Made by a program: the position numbers and the translations under genes. Under the pieces are notes generated by a model. The model made no database searches and was not told where the DNA came from. It worked only from the letters and a program-made list of their open reading frames with translations. A stretch of 64,000 nucleotides of DNA from Bacteroidia bacterium (lineage in GTDB: Bacteria; Bacteroidota; Bacteroidia; Bacteroidales; Azobacteroidaceae): contig BNTV01000002.1 in NCBI GenBank assembly GCA_025996865.1, positions 1 through 64,000 of the forward strand. The letters are read 5' to 3'. Below are positions 42,795 through 51,775 of this stretch, one piece after another. The first letter of the stretch is position 1. Every line of letters starts with the position of its first letter.

Positions 42795-43883
42795 ATGAAA
42801 AACGAATTGACAAATAAAATACTGCCGGTGGAAATTGTCTTTCATCCTTCGTGGTGGAACAAACACACAGGGATTACGTTCGACGAAGATTTCTTCTATC
42901 ATCCGTTGAAACGAGTGGAATCGGAGCGACGTATGGAACATGAATTGTACGAACGTTTCGGCGAATTCGGATTAGGCGAAGACCACGGAAAAGAGTTGCC
43001 TGTTATCGGTGCCGTGCATAATGCAGCAGGCTATATCGTGTCTGAAATGCTCGGATGCGACATTCGCTATATCGAAGACCAGGCGCCGCAAGTCATTAGC
43101 CCCAAAAGGGAAGATTTTGATGTGGATGTGGAAGGTGCTATGAACACGCTCCCGATGCAAAAATTAAATAAACTGATAACCGGACTGAAATCGCGTTACG
43201 GTTATGTTTGCGGCGATATTAACTGGCAAGGTGTGCTCAACGTGGCTTTGGATTTGCGTGGCGATGCCATGTTGACGGATATGATGCTTTCTCCCGAAGA
43301 ATCGAATACCTATTTCCAAAATATCGCAGCCGTTATCGAAAAATTTGTGCAGTTTATTTACGCGCAAACCGGCACGACTTCCATCTCGGTCAATCGCATC
43401 GTGAAACACTTGCAACCGTCCGTATTCTTACATTCGGAATGTACACACACCATGATTTCGGAAGATTTGTACGAGTCATTTTTGTTGCCGGTTGATTTGC
43501 AATGGAGTCAAACACTGCGTCCTTTCGGCATCCATTATTGTGGTCCGGATCCGCATCGGTATGCGGATGAATTTGCCAAGATTCCGAATTTGGCTTTCTT
43601 GGATTTAGGCTGGGGCGGCGATGTTAAATTATTGCGCGAAAAATTGCCGGATACATTTTTCTCCATTCGATTAGACCCCGTAACCATCAATAATACGCCG
43701 GATGAGAAATTGGAAACGATTATCCGGCAATTGATTAACGATTCCAACAATCCGATGCTTACCGGAATTTGTTGCATCAATATGGACGGAAATACCGATG
43801 ATTCAAAAATAAGAACAATTTATAAAACAGTGGAAGCCATTAAAAAGAATTACGAATTACGAATTAAAAATTACGAATTATGA
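42795..43883 (+). CDS. URO-D-superfamily methyltransferase-like protein (3)
   Basis: The 362-residue protein has a URO-D-type barrel with LPVIGAVHNAAGYIVSEMLG, HSECTHTMISEDLYESF and FGIHYCGPDPHRYADEF, which keeps a His-x-Cys pair like MtaA-type enzymes. It starts 5 bases after the GH2 gene and overlaps the next GH2 gene by 4 bases, so a putative methyl-transfer protein is translated between two exported glycosidases. It has no signal peptide. The C-terminal NYELRIKNYEL comes from a short attacgaatta tandem repeat. Its involvement in the corrinoid pathway is inferred. Confidence 0.72.
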   Translation: MKNELTNKILPVEIVFHPSWWNKHTGITFDEDFFYHPLKRVESERRMEHELYERFGEFGLGEDHGKELPVIGAVHNAAGYIVSEMLGCDIRYIEDQAPQVISPKREDFDVDVEGAMNTLPMQKLNKLITGLKSRYGYVCGDINWQGVLNVALDLRGDAMLTDMMLSPEESNTYFQNIAAVIEKFVQFIYAQTGTTSISVNRIVKHLQPSVFLHSECTHTMISEDLYESFLLPVDLQWSQTLRPFGIHYCGPDPHRYADEFAKIPNLAFLDLGWGGDVKLLREKLPDTFFSIRLDPVTINNTPDEKLETIIRQLINDSNNPMLTGICCINMDGNTDDSKIRTIYKTVEAIKKNYELRIKNYEL

Positions 43884-46696
43884 AACGCATTTATATTTTA
43901 TTTTTTCTGAGTTTGTTTACGGCATTTTCTTATGCACAAACAACTGAAATTCAATACCTTTCCGGCAAAGGCTCGGACGATGCGGTGGATTGGGAATTTT
44001 TCTGCACCGGCGGACAAAACAGCGGAAAGTGGACAACGATTAAAGTGCCTTCCTGCTGGGAGTTGCAAGGTTTCGGAACCTATCAATACGGCATGCCGTT
44101 TTATGGCAAAGCCAACCCTCCGGGCATTGCCGATGAGCAGGGAAAATACAAATACAAATTCAAACTCCCAAAGGAATGGAACGGGCGTATCATCCGCATT
44201 GTTTTTGATGGCGTGATGACTGATTGCGAAGCGCAAATCAACGGAAGAAGTTGCGTGAAACTTCATCAAGGTGCATTCTATCGCTTCAAAAGCAATATTA
44301 CCGACCGCGTTTTCTTCGGAGAGAAAGAAAATGTATTGGAAGTAACGGTCAGTAAAGAATCCGCCAATCCCAGCGTAAACTTAGCCGAACGACGCGCCGA
44401 CTATTGGAACTTCGGAGGCATTTTTCGTCCGGTTTTCATCGAAGCGCTTCCGGCACAATTCATTGACCGGACGGCAATAGATGCCAAAGCCGGCGGCAGT
44501 TTTCGCGCCGATGTGTTTTTGGGAACGGCTACAGCAAAACAAGCACACGTAGCGGTTGAATTTACAGATGCCAACGGCAAACTGCTTGGGAAAAAATTAG
44601 ATTTTCCGGTGCCAACCGGCTCGGATAAAGTGTCTGTTGAAACCCAATTGGCAACTATCAAAAATTGGACGGCAGAAACACCTGATTTATACTACGTTCA
44701 GTTTTCTTTAATCGAAGGAGATAAAACGCTACATGTTGTGAAGGAGCGTTTTGGATTTCGTACCATTGAAGTTCGAGAAAGCGATGGGTTGTATATCAAT
44801 GGGCAAAAGATGCTGGTTCGCGGAGTGAATCGCCACAGTTTTCGTCCCGAAACCGGTAGAACGCTCAATAAACAAGCCAATTACGATGATGTTCGGCTGA
44901 TGAAGGAAATGAATATGAATGCCGTTCGTTTGTCCCATTATCCGCCCGACCCCGATTTCTTGGATGCTTGCGATGAATTGGGCTTGTATGTGATGGATGA
45001 ATTGGGCGGCTGGCACGGAAAATACGACAGCAATGTGGGCAAAAAATTGGTGGGCGAAATGGTTGTTCGCGATGTAAATCATCCCTCCATTATTTGGTGG
45101 TCTAACGGAAACGAGGGCGGACACAACTTGGATTTGGACAAGGAATTTGCCCCTTTCGACCCGCAAAAACGACCGGTGTTGCATCCGCAAAAGAATTTCG
45201 GTGGTTTTGAAACCATGCACTACCGTTCGTATGGAGAGAGTTTGGAATACATGCGCCAACCCGAAATTTATATGCCGACGGAAATTCTTCACGGTTTGTA
45301 CGATGGCGGTCACGGCGCCGGATTATGGGATTATTGGGAAATTATGCGCAATCATCCGCGGAGTGCCGGTGGATTCCTTTGGGATTTTGCTGATGAAGGT
45401 GTTGTGCGCACCGACCAAAACGGCAAAATCGACAATGTGGGCAATTACGGTGCCGACGGAATTGTAGGCCCTCATCACGAGCGGGAAGGCAGTTTTTATA
45501 CCATCAAACAAGTCTGGTCGCCTGTTCAAATCATGAACACCTCGTTGCCCGATAATGGATTATTGACAGTGGAAAATCGCTACGACTTTACCAACTTGAA
45601 AGACTGCCGGTTTGTTTGGACGCTCAAATCGTTTGCTAATCAGCAAGAAAAAACAATTAAATCCGCAGAAATAAAAGGCTTGGACGTTGCGCCCCACACA
45701 TCCGGAAGTCTGCTACTCAATTTCCCGGCTAATTGGAAAGAGGCAGATGCTTTGTACCTAACGGCTTACGGACCTTCCGGAGAGGAACTGTGGACGTGGG
45801 ACTGGCAATGGGAAAAACCGCAACAACCAATGGCTAATACAAAAAAAGTCACTCTTTCGGCAAAAGAAGAGGATAAACAATTAACCGTAACAGCCGGAAA
45901 AACCACGTTGATTTTCAGCAAAACATCCGGCGAATTGCTATCGGTTAGAGAAAATAACAAGTCCATCTCTTTCGGCAACGGTCCGCGATTTATCGCTGCC
46001 CGCCGTGGCGATCGTTCGATGGACGGCTATTACAATCACGACGATAAGGAAGCCCGAAGCAAAGAGCGCGTTTACTTGGATATTTCAGGCAAAAGCATTT
46101 TGACGAACTTTGATTTTGTAACGACAACAGACAGTATCGTGATTACCGCCGATTATTCGGGCGACATGCGGCAAACCCGTTGGGTGGTTTCGTCCGATGG
46201 CAACATCCGCTTGGATTATGCATATCAATACAATGGTTTGGTAGAATTGATGGGTATCAAATTCGATTACCCCGAAAATCAGGTCAAAGCGAAACGCTGG
46301 TTGGGCGACGGGCCTTACCGCGTATGGCAAAACCGCTTGCATGGCGTTCCGTTCGGCATCTGGGAAAACAATTACAACGACCCTGTTCCCGGAGAAACAT
46401 TTACCTATCCCGAATTTAAAGGCTATTTCAGCAATTGGCGATGGGTGGATATTCAGACTACGGAAGGTCATATTCAATTACAAAATGCCGACAAAGACAG
46501 CTATCTGGGTATTTATACGCCACGCGACGGACGGGATGCCCTGTTATACACGATTCCGGAAACCGGCGTTGCCGTATTGAAAGTCATTCCGGCAGTACGT
46601 AACAAGGTGAATGCAACGGATTTAGTTGGCCCTTCTTCCCAAGCACAATGGGTCAAAGGATTGCAAAAAGGCAGTATTTATTTACAATTTAAATGA
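43880..46696 (+). CDS. Exported GH2-family glycosidase
   Basis: The 938-residue protein has an ordinary signal peptide (MKRIYILFFLSLFTAFSYA) and no repeat. GH2 organisation: IKVPSCWELQGFGTYQYG, IFRPVFIEALP, catalytic domain with RGVNRHSFRPETGRTL, acid/base Glu in IIWWSNGNEGGHN, and the candidate nucleophile Glu in MPTEILHGLYDGGHG, then a long C-terminal beta region. This is a distinct GH2 subgroup of the Bacteroidota pectin type rather than LacZ. It overlaps the URO-D-like gene upstream and is 7 bases from the GH106 gene. Likely targets are galactosyl, arabinosyl or glucuronosyl side chains. Confidence 0.88.
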   Translation: MKRIYILFFLSLFTAFSYAQTTEIQYLSGKGSDDAVDWEFFCTGGQNSGKWTTIKVPSCWELQGFGTYQYGMPFYGKANPPGIADEQGKYKYKFKLPKEWNGRIIRIVFDGVMTDCEAQINGRSCVKLHQGAFYRFKSNITDRVFFGEKENVLEVTVSKESANPSVNLAERRADYWNFGGIFRPVFIEALPAQFIDRTAIDAKAGGSFRADVFLGTATAKQAHVAVEFTDANGKLLGKKLDFPVPTGSDKVSVETQLATIKNWTAETPDLYYVQFSLIEGDKTLHVVKERFGFRTIEVRESDGLYINGQKMLVRGVNRHSFRPETGRTLNKQANYDDVRLMKEMNMNAVRLSHYPPDPDFLDACDELGLYVMDELGGWHGKYDSNVGKKLVGEMVVRDVNHPSIIWWSNGNEGGHNLDLDKEFAPFDPQKRPVLHPQKNFGGFETMHYRSYGESLEYMRQPEIYMPTEILHGLYDGGHGAGLWDYWEIMRNHPRSAGGFLWDFADEGVVRTDQNGKIDNVGNYGADGIVGPHHEREGSFYTIKQVWSPVQIMNTSLPDNGLLTVENRYDFTNLKDCRFVWTLKSFANQQEKTIKSAEIKGLDVAPHTSGSLLLNFPANWKEADALYLTAYGPSGEELWTWDWQWEKPQQPMANTKKVTLSAKEEDKQLTVTAGKTTLIFSKTSGELLSVRENNKSISFGNGPRFIAARRGDRSMDGYYNHDDKEARSKERVYLDISGKSILTNFDFVTTTDSIVITADYSGDMRQTRWVVSSDGNIRLDYAYQYNGLVELMGIKFDYPENQVKAKRWLGDGPYRVWQNRLHGVPFGIWENNYNDPVPGETFTYPEFKGYFSNWRWVDIQTTEGHIQLQNADKDSYLGIYTPRDGRDALLYTIPETGVAVLKVIPAVRNKVNATDLVGPSSQAQWVKGLQKGSIYLQFK

Positions 46697-46703
46697 AATA
46701 TTA

Positions 46704-49700
46704 ATGACAAAGAGTAGGACACACAAGAAAATGATTATTCCCATCCCGTTAGGGATGGATAGCTCGGTAGAAAATAACGTCTATCCTCTATTCCGGCATG
46801 CCGTAGGTATGCAATCCGTTGTCAATTTAGTTGCATCCCTACGGGATGCAGGTGTGTATGTGGTTAATCTATTTTCTACCGAACTACAATCCCTAACGGG
46901 ATTAACAATAAAAAAAATAGTTCTATTCTGTGTTTTGATTGGATTTTGCTTGAGCGGCAATTCTCAGCAACTCAACCAACTGTGGGAAACCCCGCCCGAA
47001 GCCTCTCGCTCGTGGGTTCTCTGGTATTGGATGCAAGGCGCCGTTTCCAAAGAAGGCATTACCGCCGATTTGGAAGCGATGAAAGAAGTCGGTTTGGCAG
47101 GCGCTTATTTGATGCCTATAAAAGGCGTTCCCGAAAAGCCGTTTATCACTCCGGTGGTGGAACAACTCAGCCCGCTGTGGTGGGAAATGGTGGATTTTGC
47201 TTTCAAGGAAGCCGACCGCCTCGGATTAAAAATCGGCTTTCATGTCTGTGATGGTTTTGCTTTAGCAGGCGGTCCTTGGATTACGCCCGAACTGTCCATG
47301 CAAAAAGTGGTTTGGAGCCAGGTGAATATTACCGGAGGAAAGAAAGTGACTGTTCAAATTCCTCAACCGGAAAGCTACAAGAACTATTACGAAGATATTG
47401 CCGTGTATGCGTATCCCACGTTGCCGGGCGAAGGCATTGTGCTCGACACTTTGATGGCCGTAAGAGCAGACAAGCCGGGAGTGATTGCACAATTTGCTTT
47501 CGCTCAACCGTTTACCTGCCGAACCGTACAGATTCAACCTGTCGATAATAATTTCCAATCCCAACGGTTGATACTCGAAGCAAGCGATGAAAATCCGCAG
47601 ACAGCAAAGTCCCCTTCAGGGAAACAACGTTCGGCGTTAGCCAATTTAGGGGTTAAATTTAGAATTCAATTGGAACCGCCCCGGCATGGTTGGCAAAACG
47701 GCGATTTCCCGATGACTCACACCATTCCGCCAACTACCGCCCGTTATTTCCGTTTCCTCTATAATCCGGAAGGAACACCTCCCGGCTCGGAAGACTTGGA
47801 AGCAGCCAAATGGAAACAATCGTTGAAAATCAAAGGCATCCGGCTATCCTCGGAAGTGCGCATCAATCAATACGAAGGCAAAAACGGCTCGGTTTGGCGC
47901 ATCAGTCCGCCCACCACTTCCGAACAAATCCCCGATGAATGGTGTGTGGACAAAACGAAATTGCTCAATATCACTCAATACCTCGACAAAAACGGAAATC
48001 TAAAATGGGATGCTCCCGCAGGCGAATGGACGATTTTGCGTATGGGACACACCTCAAGCGGTCACACCAATGCCACCGGAGGCAAAGGCTCCGGTTTGGA
48101 ATGTGATAAATTCAATCCGGAGGCTATCCGTTTGCAATTCAATTCCTGGTTTGGTAAAGCCTGCGAAGTGGTAGGGGAGGATTTAGCATCGCGGGTATTG
48201 AAAATTTTCCATGTGGATAGCTGGGAATGTGGCAGTCAAAACTGGTCGCCTGTTTTCCGCGCCGAATTTCAAAAACGAAGAGGCTACGATATTTACGACT
48301 ATTTGCCGGTAATGGCGGGCATTCCCATCGAAAACGCCGCTACTTCCGAAAAAGTGTTATACGATGTGCGACTAACCATTTCGGAATTGTTAGTCGATGT
48401 ATTTTATAAAATCTTGCAAGAAGAAGCGCACGCCAAAGGTTGTGAATTTAGTGCCGAAAGCGTTGCTCCGACGATGGTAAGCGACGGCATGATGCATCAC
48501 AAATATACCGATATTCCGATGGGCGAATTTTGGTTGCAAAGTCCTACCCACGACAAGACCAACGACGTTTTGGATGCCATTTCGGGAGCACATATTTACG
48601 GAAAAAATATCGTACAGGCGGAAGCATTTACCCAATTGCGCACTATGTTTACCGAATATCCCGAAATGTTGAAAACCCTGCAAGACCGGCATTATGCGCT
48701 GGGTATCAATCGCTTGGCCTATCACGTGTATGTACTCAATCCTTGGTTGGACAGGAAACCCGGCATGACACTTGACGGCATCGGTTTGTTTTTCCAACGT
48801 GACCAAACGTGGTGGAAACAGGCGAAGGTATGGGTCGATTACGCTCAACGCTGTCAGGCTTTGTTGCAATTCGGGCATCCTGTAGTGGATTTGGCGATAT
48901 TTACAGGCGATGAATTACCACGCCGTGCCGTTCTCCCCGAACGCTTGGTGCCGCTTATTCCCGGTATTTTTGGCAAGGAAAAAGTGGAACAGGAAAACGT
49001 GCGTTTAGCCAATGTAGGAAATCCAACGAAACAAATGCCGGCAGGCGTAACCTATTCTTCCAATACCACCAAAACGGAAGATTGGACGAATGCACTGCGC
49101 GGATATGCTTACGACAGTTTCAATCCAGATGCCTTATTGCAGGCAAAAGTCGTTGACGGACAAATTGTTCTGCCTTCCGGAATGCAATATTCCGCCTTGC
49201 TTGTTCCGAAAAACCATCCGATGCAATCGAATCCGGAATCCGCGTTGAAAGGCGCAAAAATTATACCCATCCCTTATACGGATGAAACTTTTGACCTATT
49301 GGGGATTGAACGCGATTTTATAGTTGTAGAAAAATCAGGAGAATATGCGAAAGAAATAGCTTATACGCACCGGAAAGACGAAAACACAGATATTTATTTT
49401 GTGTCCAATCAAACGGAACAAATCAGGGAATTGTCTGTTTCTTTGCGCGTAAAAGGAAAAATTCCGGAACTCTGGAATCCGGTAACCGGAACAATCCGTT
49501 CCGCTCGAAAATGGGAAATGAAAAACAACCGGACTACCTTACCCTTGCGTTTGGATGCCGGTGAATCGGTATTTATTGTCTTGCAAAAACCGACCGGGCA
49601 AACCGTATCTAACAAAGGCGAAAATTGGGAAACTTTTGAAACAATAATACTCCTTACCCCCCAGCCCCCTAAAGGGGGAGTAAAATCCCCTAAAGGGGAT

Positions 49701-50204
49701 TTAGGGGCAGCCCCCTTGAGAGGGTTGGGGGTATCTCCTTGGAAAGTTCAATTTGATGCTTCGGCAAGGGGTCCCGAACAGCCGGTTGTTTTTGAAACAC
49801 TCACCGCCTGGAACGAACATGCCGACCCGCAGATTCGTTATTATTCGGGCACAGCCGTGTATTCCAATTCATTCGATTGGAACGAAAAAAATAGTAACCG
49901 GATTTGGCTTGAATTGGAAAACATCTATAATCTGGCAAGTGTAAAAATCAACGGCATCAATTGCGGAACGATTTGGACGAAACCCTATCGCGTGGATATT
50001 TCCAAAACCTTGAAAAAAGGTCGCAACACCATTGAAATTGCAGTCACCAATACGTGGGCAAACCGGATAATGGGCGATGAGGATTTCAACGCAGAGCCGG
50101 ACGAAAGCAAACGCATTTGGACAAATGCGCGCTATCGCTTGGCAGAAAAAGTGTTGGTTAAATCCGGCTTAGCCGGAAAAATAAGTATAGTAAAACTTAA
50201 ATAA
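46704..50204 (+). CDS. Exported GH106-type alpha-L-rhamnosidase with repeats in leader and body
   Basis: The ATG at 46704 (MTKSRTHKK) is chosen because it follows the GH2 stop; upstream TTG codons would overlap that gene. Residues about 12-70 are a family C element read through (IPLGMDSSVENNVYPLFRHA). The signal core KKIVLFCVLIGFCLSGNSQ follows with no ATG after the repeat. The mature part is GH106-like: PPEASRSWVLWYWMQGAVS, GAYLMPIKGVPEKPF, HVCDGFALAGGPWITPE and DSWECGSQNWSPVFRAEF. Two family A repeats lie inside (47601-47653 and 49656-49732), the second just before the C-terminal jelly roll (WKVQFDASARGPEQPVVFE). The enzyme would cleave terminal rhamnose from pectin-type chains. Confidence 0.87.
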   Translation: MTKSRTHKKMIIPIPLGMDSSVENNVYPLFRHAVGMQSVVNLVASLRDAGVYVVNLFSTELQSLTGLTIKKIVLFCVLIGFCLSGNSQQLNQLWETPPEASRSWVLWYWMQGAVSKEGITADLEAMKEVGLAGAYLMPIKGVPEKPFITPVVEQLSPLWWEMVDFAFKEADRLGLKIGFHVCDGFALAGGPWITPELSMQKVVWSQVNITGGKKVTVQIPQPESYKNYYEDIAVYAYPTLPGEGIVLDTLMAVRADKPGVIAQFAFAQPFTCRTVQIQPVDNNFQSQRLILEASDENPQTAKSPSGKQRSALANLGVKFRIQLEPPRHGWQNGDFPMTHTIPPTTARYFRFLYNPEGTPPGSEDLEAAKWKQSLKIKGIRLSSEVRINQYEGKNGSVWRISPPTTSEQIPDEWCVDKTKLLNITQYLDKNGNLKWDAPAGEWTILRMGHTSSGHTNATGGKGSGLECDKFNPEAIRLQFNSWFGKACEVVGEDLASRVLKIFHVDSWECGSQNWSPVFRAEFQKRRGYDIYDYLPVMAGIPIENAATSEKVLYDVRLTISELLVDVFYKILQEEAHAKGCEFSAESVAPTMVSDGMMHHKYTDIPMGEFWLQSPTHDKTNDVLDAISGAHIYGKNIVQAEAFTQLRTMFTEYPEMLKTLQDRHYALGINRLAYHVYVLNPWLDRKPGMTLDGIGLFFQRDQTWWKQAKVWVDYAQRCQALLQFGHPVVDLAIFTGDELPRRAVLPERLVPLIPGIFGKEKVEQENVRLANVGNPTKQMPAGVTYSSNTTKTEDWTNALRGYAYDSFNPDALLQAKVVDGQIVLPSGMQYSALLVPKNHPMQSNPESALKGAKIIPIPYTDETFDLLGIERDFIVVEKSGEYAKEIAYTHRKDENTDIYFVSNQTEQIRELSVSLRVKGKIPELWNPVTGTIRSARKWEMKNNRTTLPLRLDAGESVFIVLQKPTGQTVSNKGENWETFETIILLTPQPPKGGVKSPKGDLGAAPLRGLGVSPWKVQFDASARGPEQPVVFETLTAWNEHADPQIRYYSGTAVYSNSFDWNEKNSNRIWLELENIYNLASVKINGINCGTIWTKPYRVDISKTLKKGRNTIEIAVTNTWANRIMGDEDFNAEPDESKRIWTNARYRLAEKVLVKSGLAGKISIVKLK
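46740..46907. repeat. Family C element encoding the GH106 leader
   Basis: The outer arms ccatcccgttagggatgg...agctcggtagaaaataa and ttttctaccgaactaca...atccctaacggg are inverted; the inner dyad is gcatgccgtaggtatgcaa/ttgcatccctacgggatgc. It runs open in frame for 168 bases. The copy at 13672 is non-coding. Confidence 0.9.
47601..47653. repeat. Family A arm with nested insert inside GH106
   Basis: cagcaaagtccccttcaggg, the aacgttcggcgtt mini-insert, then atttaggggt; encodes TAKSPSGKQRSALANLGVK between two strands. Confidence 0.88.
49656..49732. repeat. Family A pair inside GH106 before its C-terminal domain
   Basis: accccccagccccctaaaggg with mirrored arms to gggttgggggt, encoding TPQPPKGGVKSPKGDLG and APLRGLGV in frame. 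Confidence 0.9.
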
Positions 50205-50216
50205 ATTATTAATATT

Positions 50217-51764
50217 ATGAAACATTTAAAAAAATCTATTGTTTGCTTATTGGTTTTTTGTGCCTGTTTTTCTGTGCAAGCGAAAACCTACAATTTACAG
50301 GAATTGGGCGCCGATGTAACCGGAGTAAAAAACTGTTCGGGCTTAATCAATAAGACCATTGAAAAAGCGTCTTCCGAAGGCGGAGGAACGCTCTATTTCC
50401 CGGCGGGCAGATACCTGACCGGCCCTATTTATATGAAAAGCAATATTACCTTGTATCTCGAATCGGGCGCTGTCGTTTCTTTTTCCGACCGTTTTGAAGA
50501 TTATTTGCCGTTCATGAAAGTGCGCTGGGAAGGTGTTTTTATGAACTCTTTCGCTCCGCTGATTAATGCGCAAAATGCTGAAAATATTACGATTACAGGG
50601 AGAGGTGTTTTGGAAGGTCAAGGTAAAAAATGGTGGGATATGCACCGGCAGATTGCCGGAGAAGTACGCAAAAACGGGAAAATCCTTTCGTTGTCTTCAC
50701 TTCAACAACAATGGTTGGAAGCGAATAAAAATCTGACGGTAGATGAATATTATCAACCCACGATTGAACGGAGATTCTTTCGTCCGCCGTTTATTCAATT
50801 CCTCGAATGTGAGAATATAACTATTGAAGGTATTTCGATACAAAATTCCCCGTTTTGGACTATTAATCCGATCGGTTGCAATAATGTAACAGTACATGGG
50901 GTCACGATTCATAATCCTGCCGAAGCGCCTAATACGGACGGCATAAATCCTTCATCTTGCAGTAATGTGCGTATTTCCGACTGTTTCATCCATGTGGGCG
51001 ACGATTGTATTACGATCAAGTCGGGACGCGATGCTGAAGCGCGGCGATATGGGAAACCGTGTGAAAATATCACGATTACGAATTGTGTCATGTTGTCCGG
51101 TCATGGAGGAGTAGTGATTGGCAGCGAAATGTCAGGCGGTATAAAAAAAATAACCATATCTAATTGCGTCTTTTACGGGACAGATGCCGGCATTCGCCTG
51201 AAATCCATGCGGGGACGCGGCGGAGTTGTGGAAGAAATCAGGGTCGATAATATCGTGATGAACGATATCCAAAAGGATGCCTTCATCTTCGACCTTTTTT
51301 ACAGACCGATGCCGGCGGAAACAGCTTCGGAACGCACGCCCGTTTTCCGGAACATCCACATCAGTAATGTAACGGGAAACAATATCAAACGAATCGGCTA
51401 CATTGCCGGATTGGAAGAAATGCCGGTAGAAAATATTTCATTTTCTAATATTGTCATGTCTGCACAAGAGGGTTTTAAGGCCGAGACTGCCAGAAATATC
51501 CGTTTCCACAATGTGGATTTCGCCGTTAAACAAGGCGCTTCCATCGCCGTTAAGGCTTGTAAAGATTTTATTCTGGACAATGTCAGGAGCAGCGCTCCTC
51601 TGGCTAATCAGGCAATAATTGAGTTAAATCAGGTAGATAATATATTGATAAATAATTGTTTTCAACTGGTTCCGGCCGATGTTTTTTGCAAAACGAAAGA
51701 CAGTAACGTAATCTGGGGTAACAATTTCCTGAAAAATGTAAAAACTGAAATAAGAAAAGATTAA
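50217..51764 (+). CDS. GH28 polygalacturonase-family enzyme, exported
   Basis: The 515-residue protein has a signal peptide (KSIVCLLVFCACFSVQA). The parallel beta-helix carries all GH28 catalytic motifs: NTDG with Asp241, GDDC with Asp262/Asp263, GHGG with His296, and IRLKS for substrate binding. It hydrolyses galacturonic acid linkages (polygalacturonan, rhamnogalacturonan) in pectin by inversion. It has no repeat insert and lies 12 bases after GH106, with the next gene 11 bases downstream, in the same transcription unit. It is the strongest single pointer to pectin as substrate. Confidence 0.94.
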   Translation: MKHLKKSIVCLLVFCACFSVQAKTYNLQELGADVTGVKNCSGLINKTIEKASSEGGGTLYFPAGRYLTGPIYMKSNITLYLESGAVVSFSDRFEDYLPFMKVRWEGVFMNSFAPLINAQNAENITITGRGVLEGQGKKWWDMHRQIAGEVRKNGKILSLSSLQQQWLEANKNLTVDEYYQPTIERRFFRPPFIQFLECENITIEGISIQNSPFWTINPIGCNNVTVHGVTIHNPAEAPNTDGINPSSCSNVRISDCFIHVGDDCITIKSGRDAEARRYGKPCENITITNCVMLSGHGGVVIGSEMSGGIKKITISNCVFYGTDAGIRLKSMRGRGGVVEEIRVDNIVMNDIQKDAFIFDLFYRPMPAETASERTPVFRNIHISNVTGNNIKRIGYIAGLEEMPVENISFSNIVMSAQEGFKAETARNIRFHNVDFAVKQGASIAVKACKDFILDNVRSSAPLANQAIIELNQVDNILINNCFQLVPADVFCKTKDSNVIWGNNFLKNVKTEIRKD

Positions 51765-51775
51765 ACATAAAAAGA

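Noticed and set aside
46626-46703. Upstream TTG start for the GH106 gene
   Set aside because: It would lie inside the preceding GH2 gene; the ATG at 46704 follows that gene's stop and gives the complete leader.
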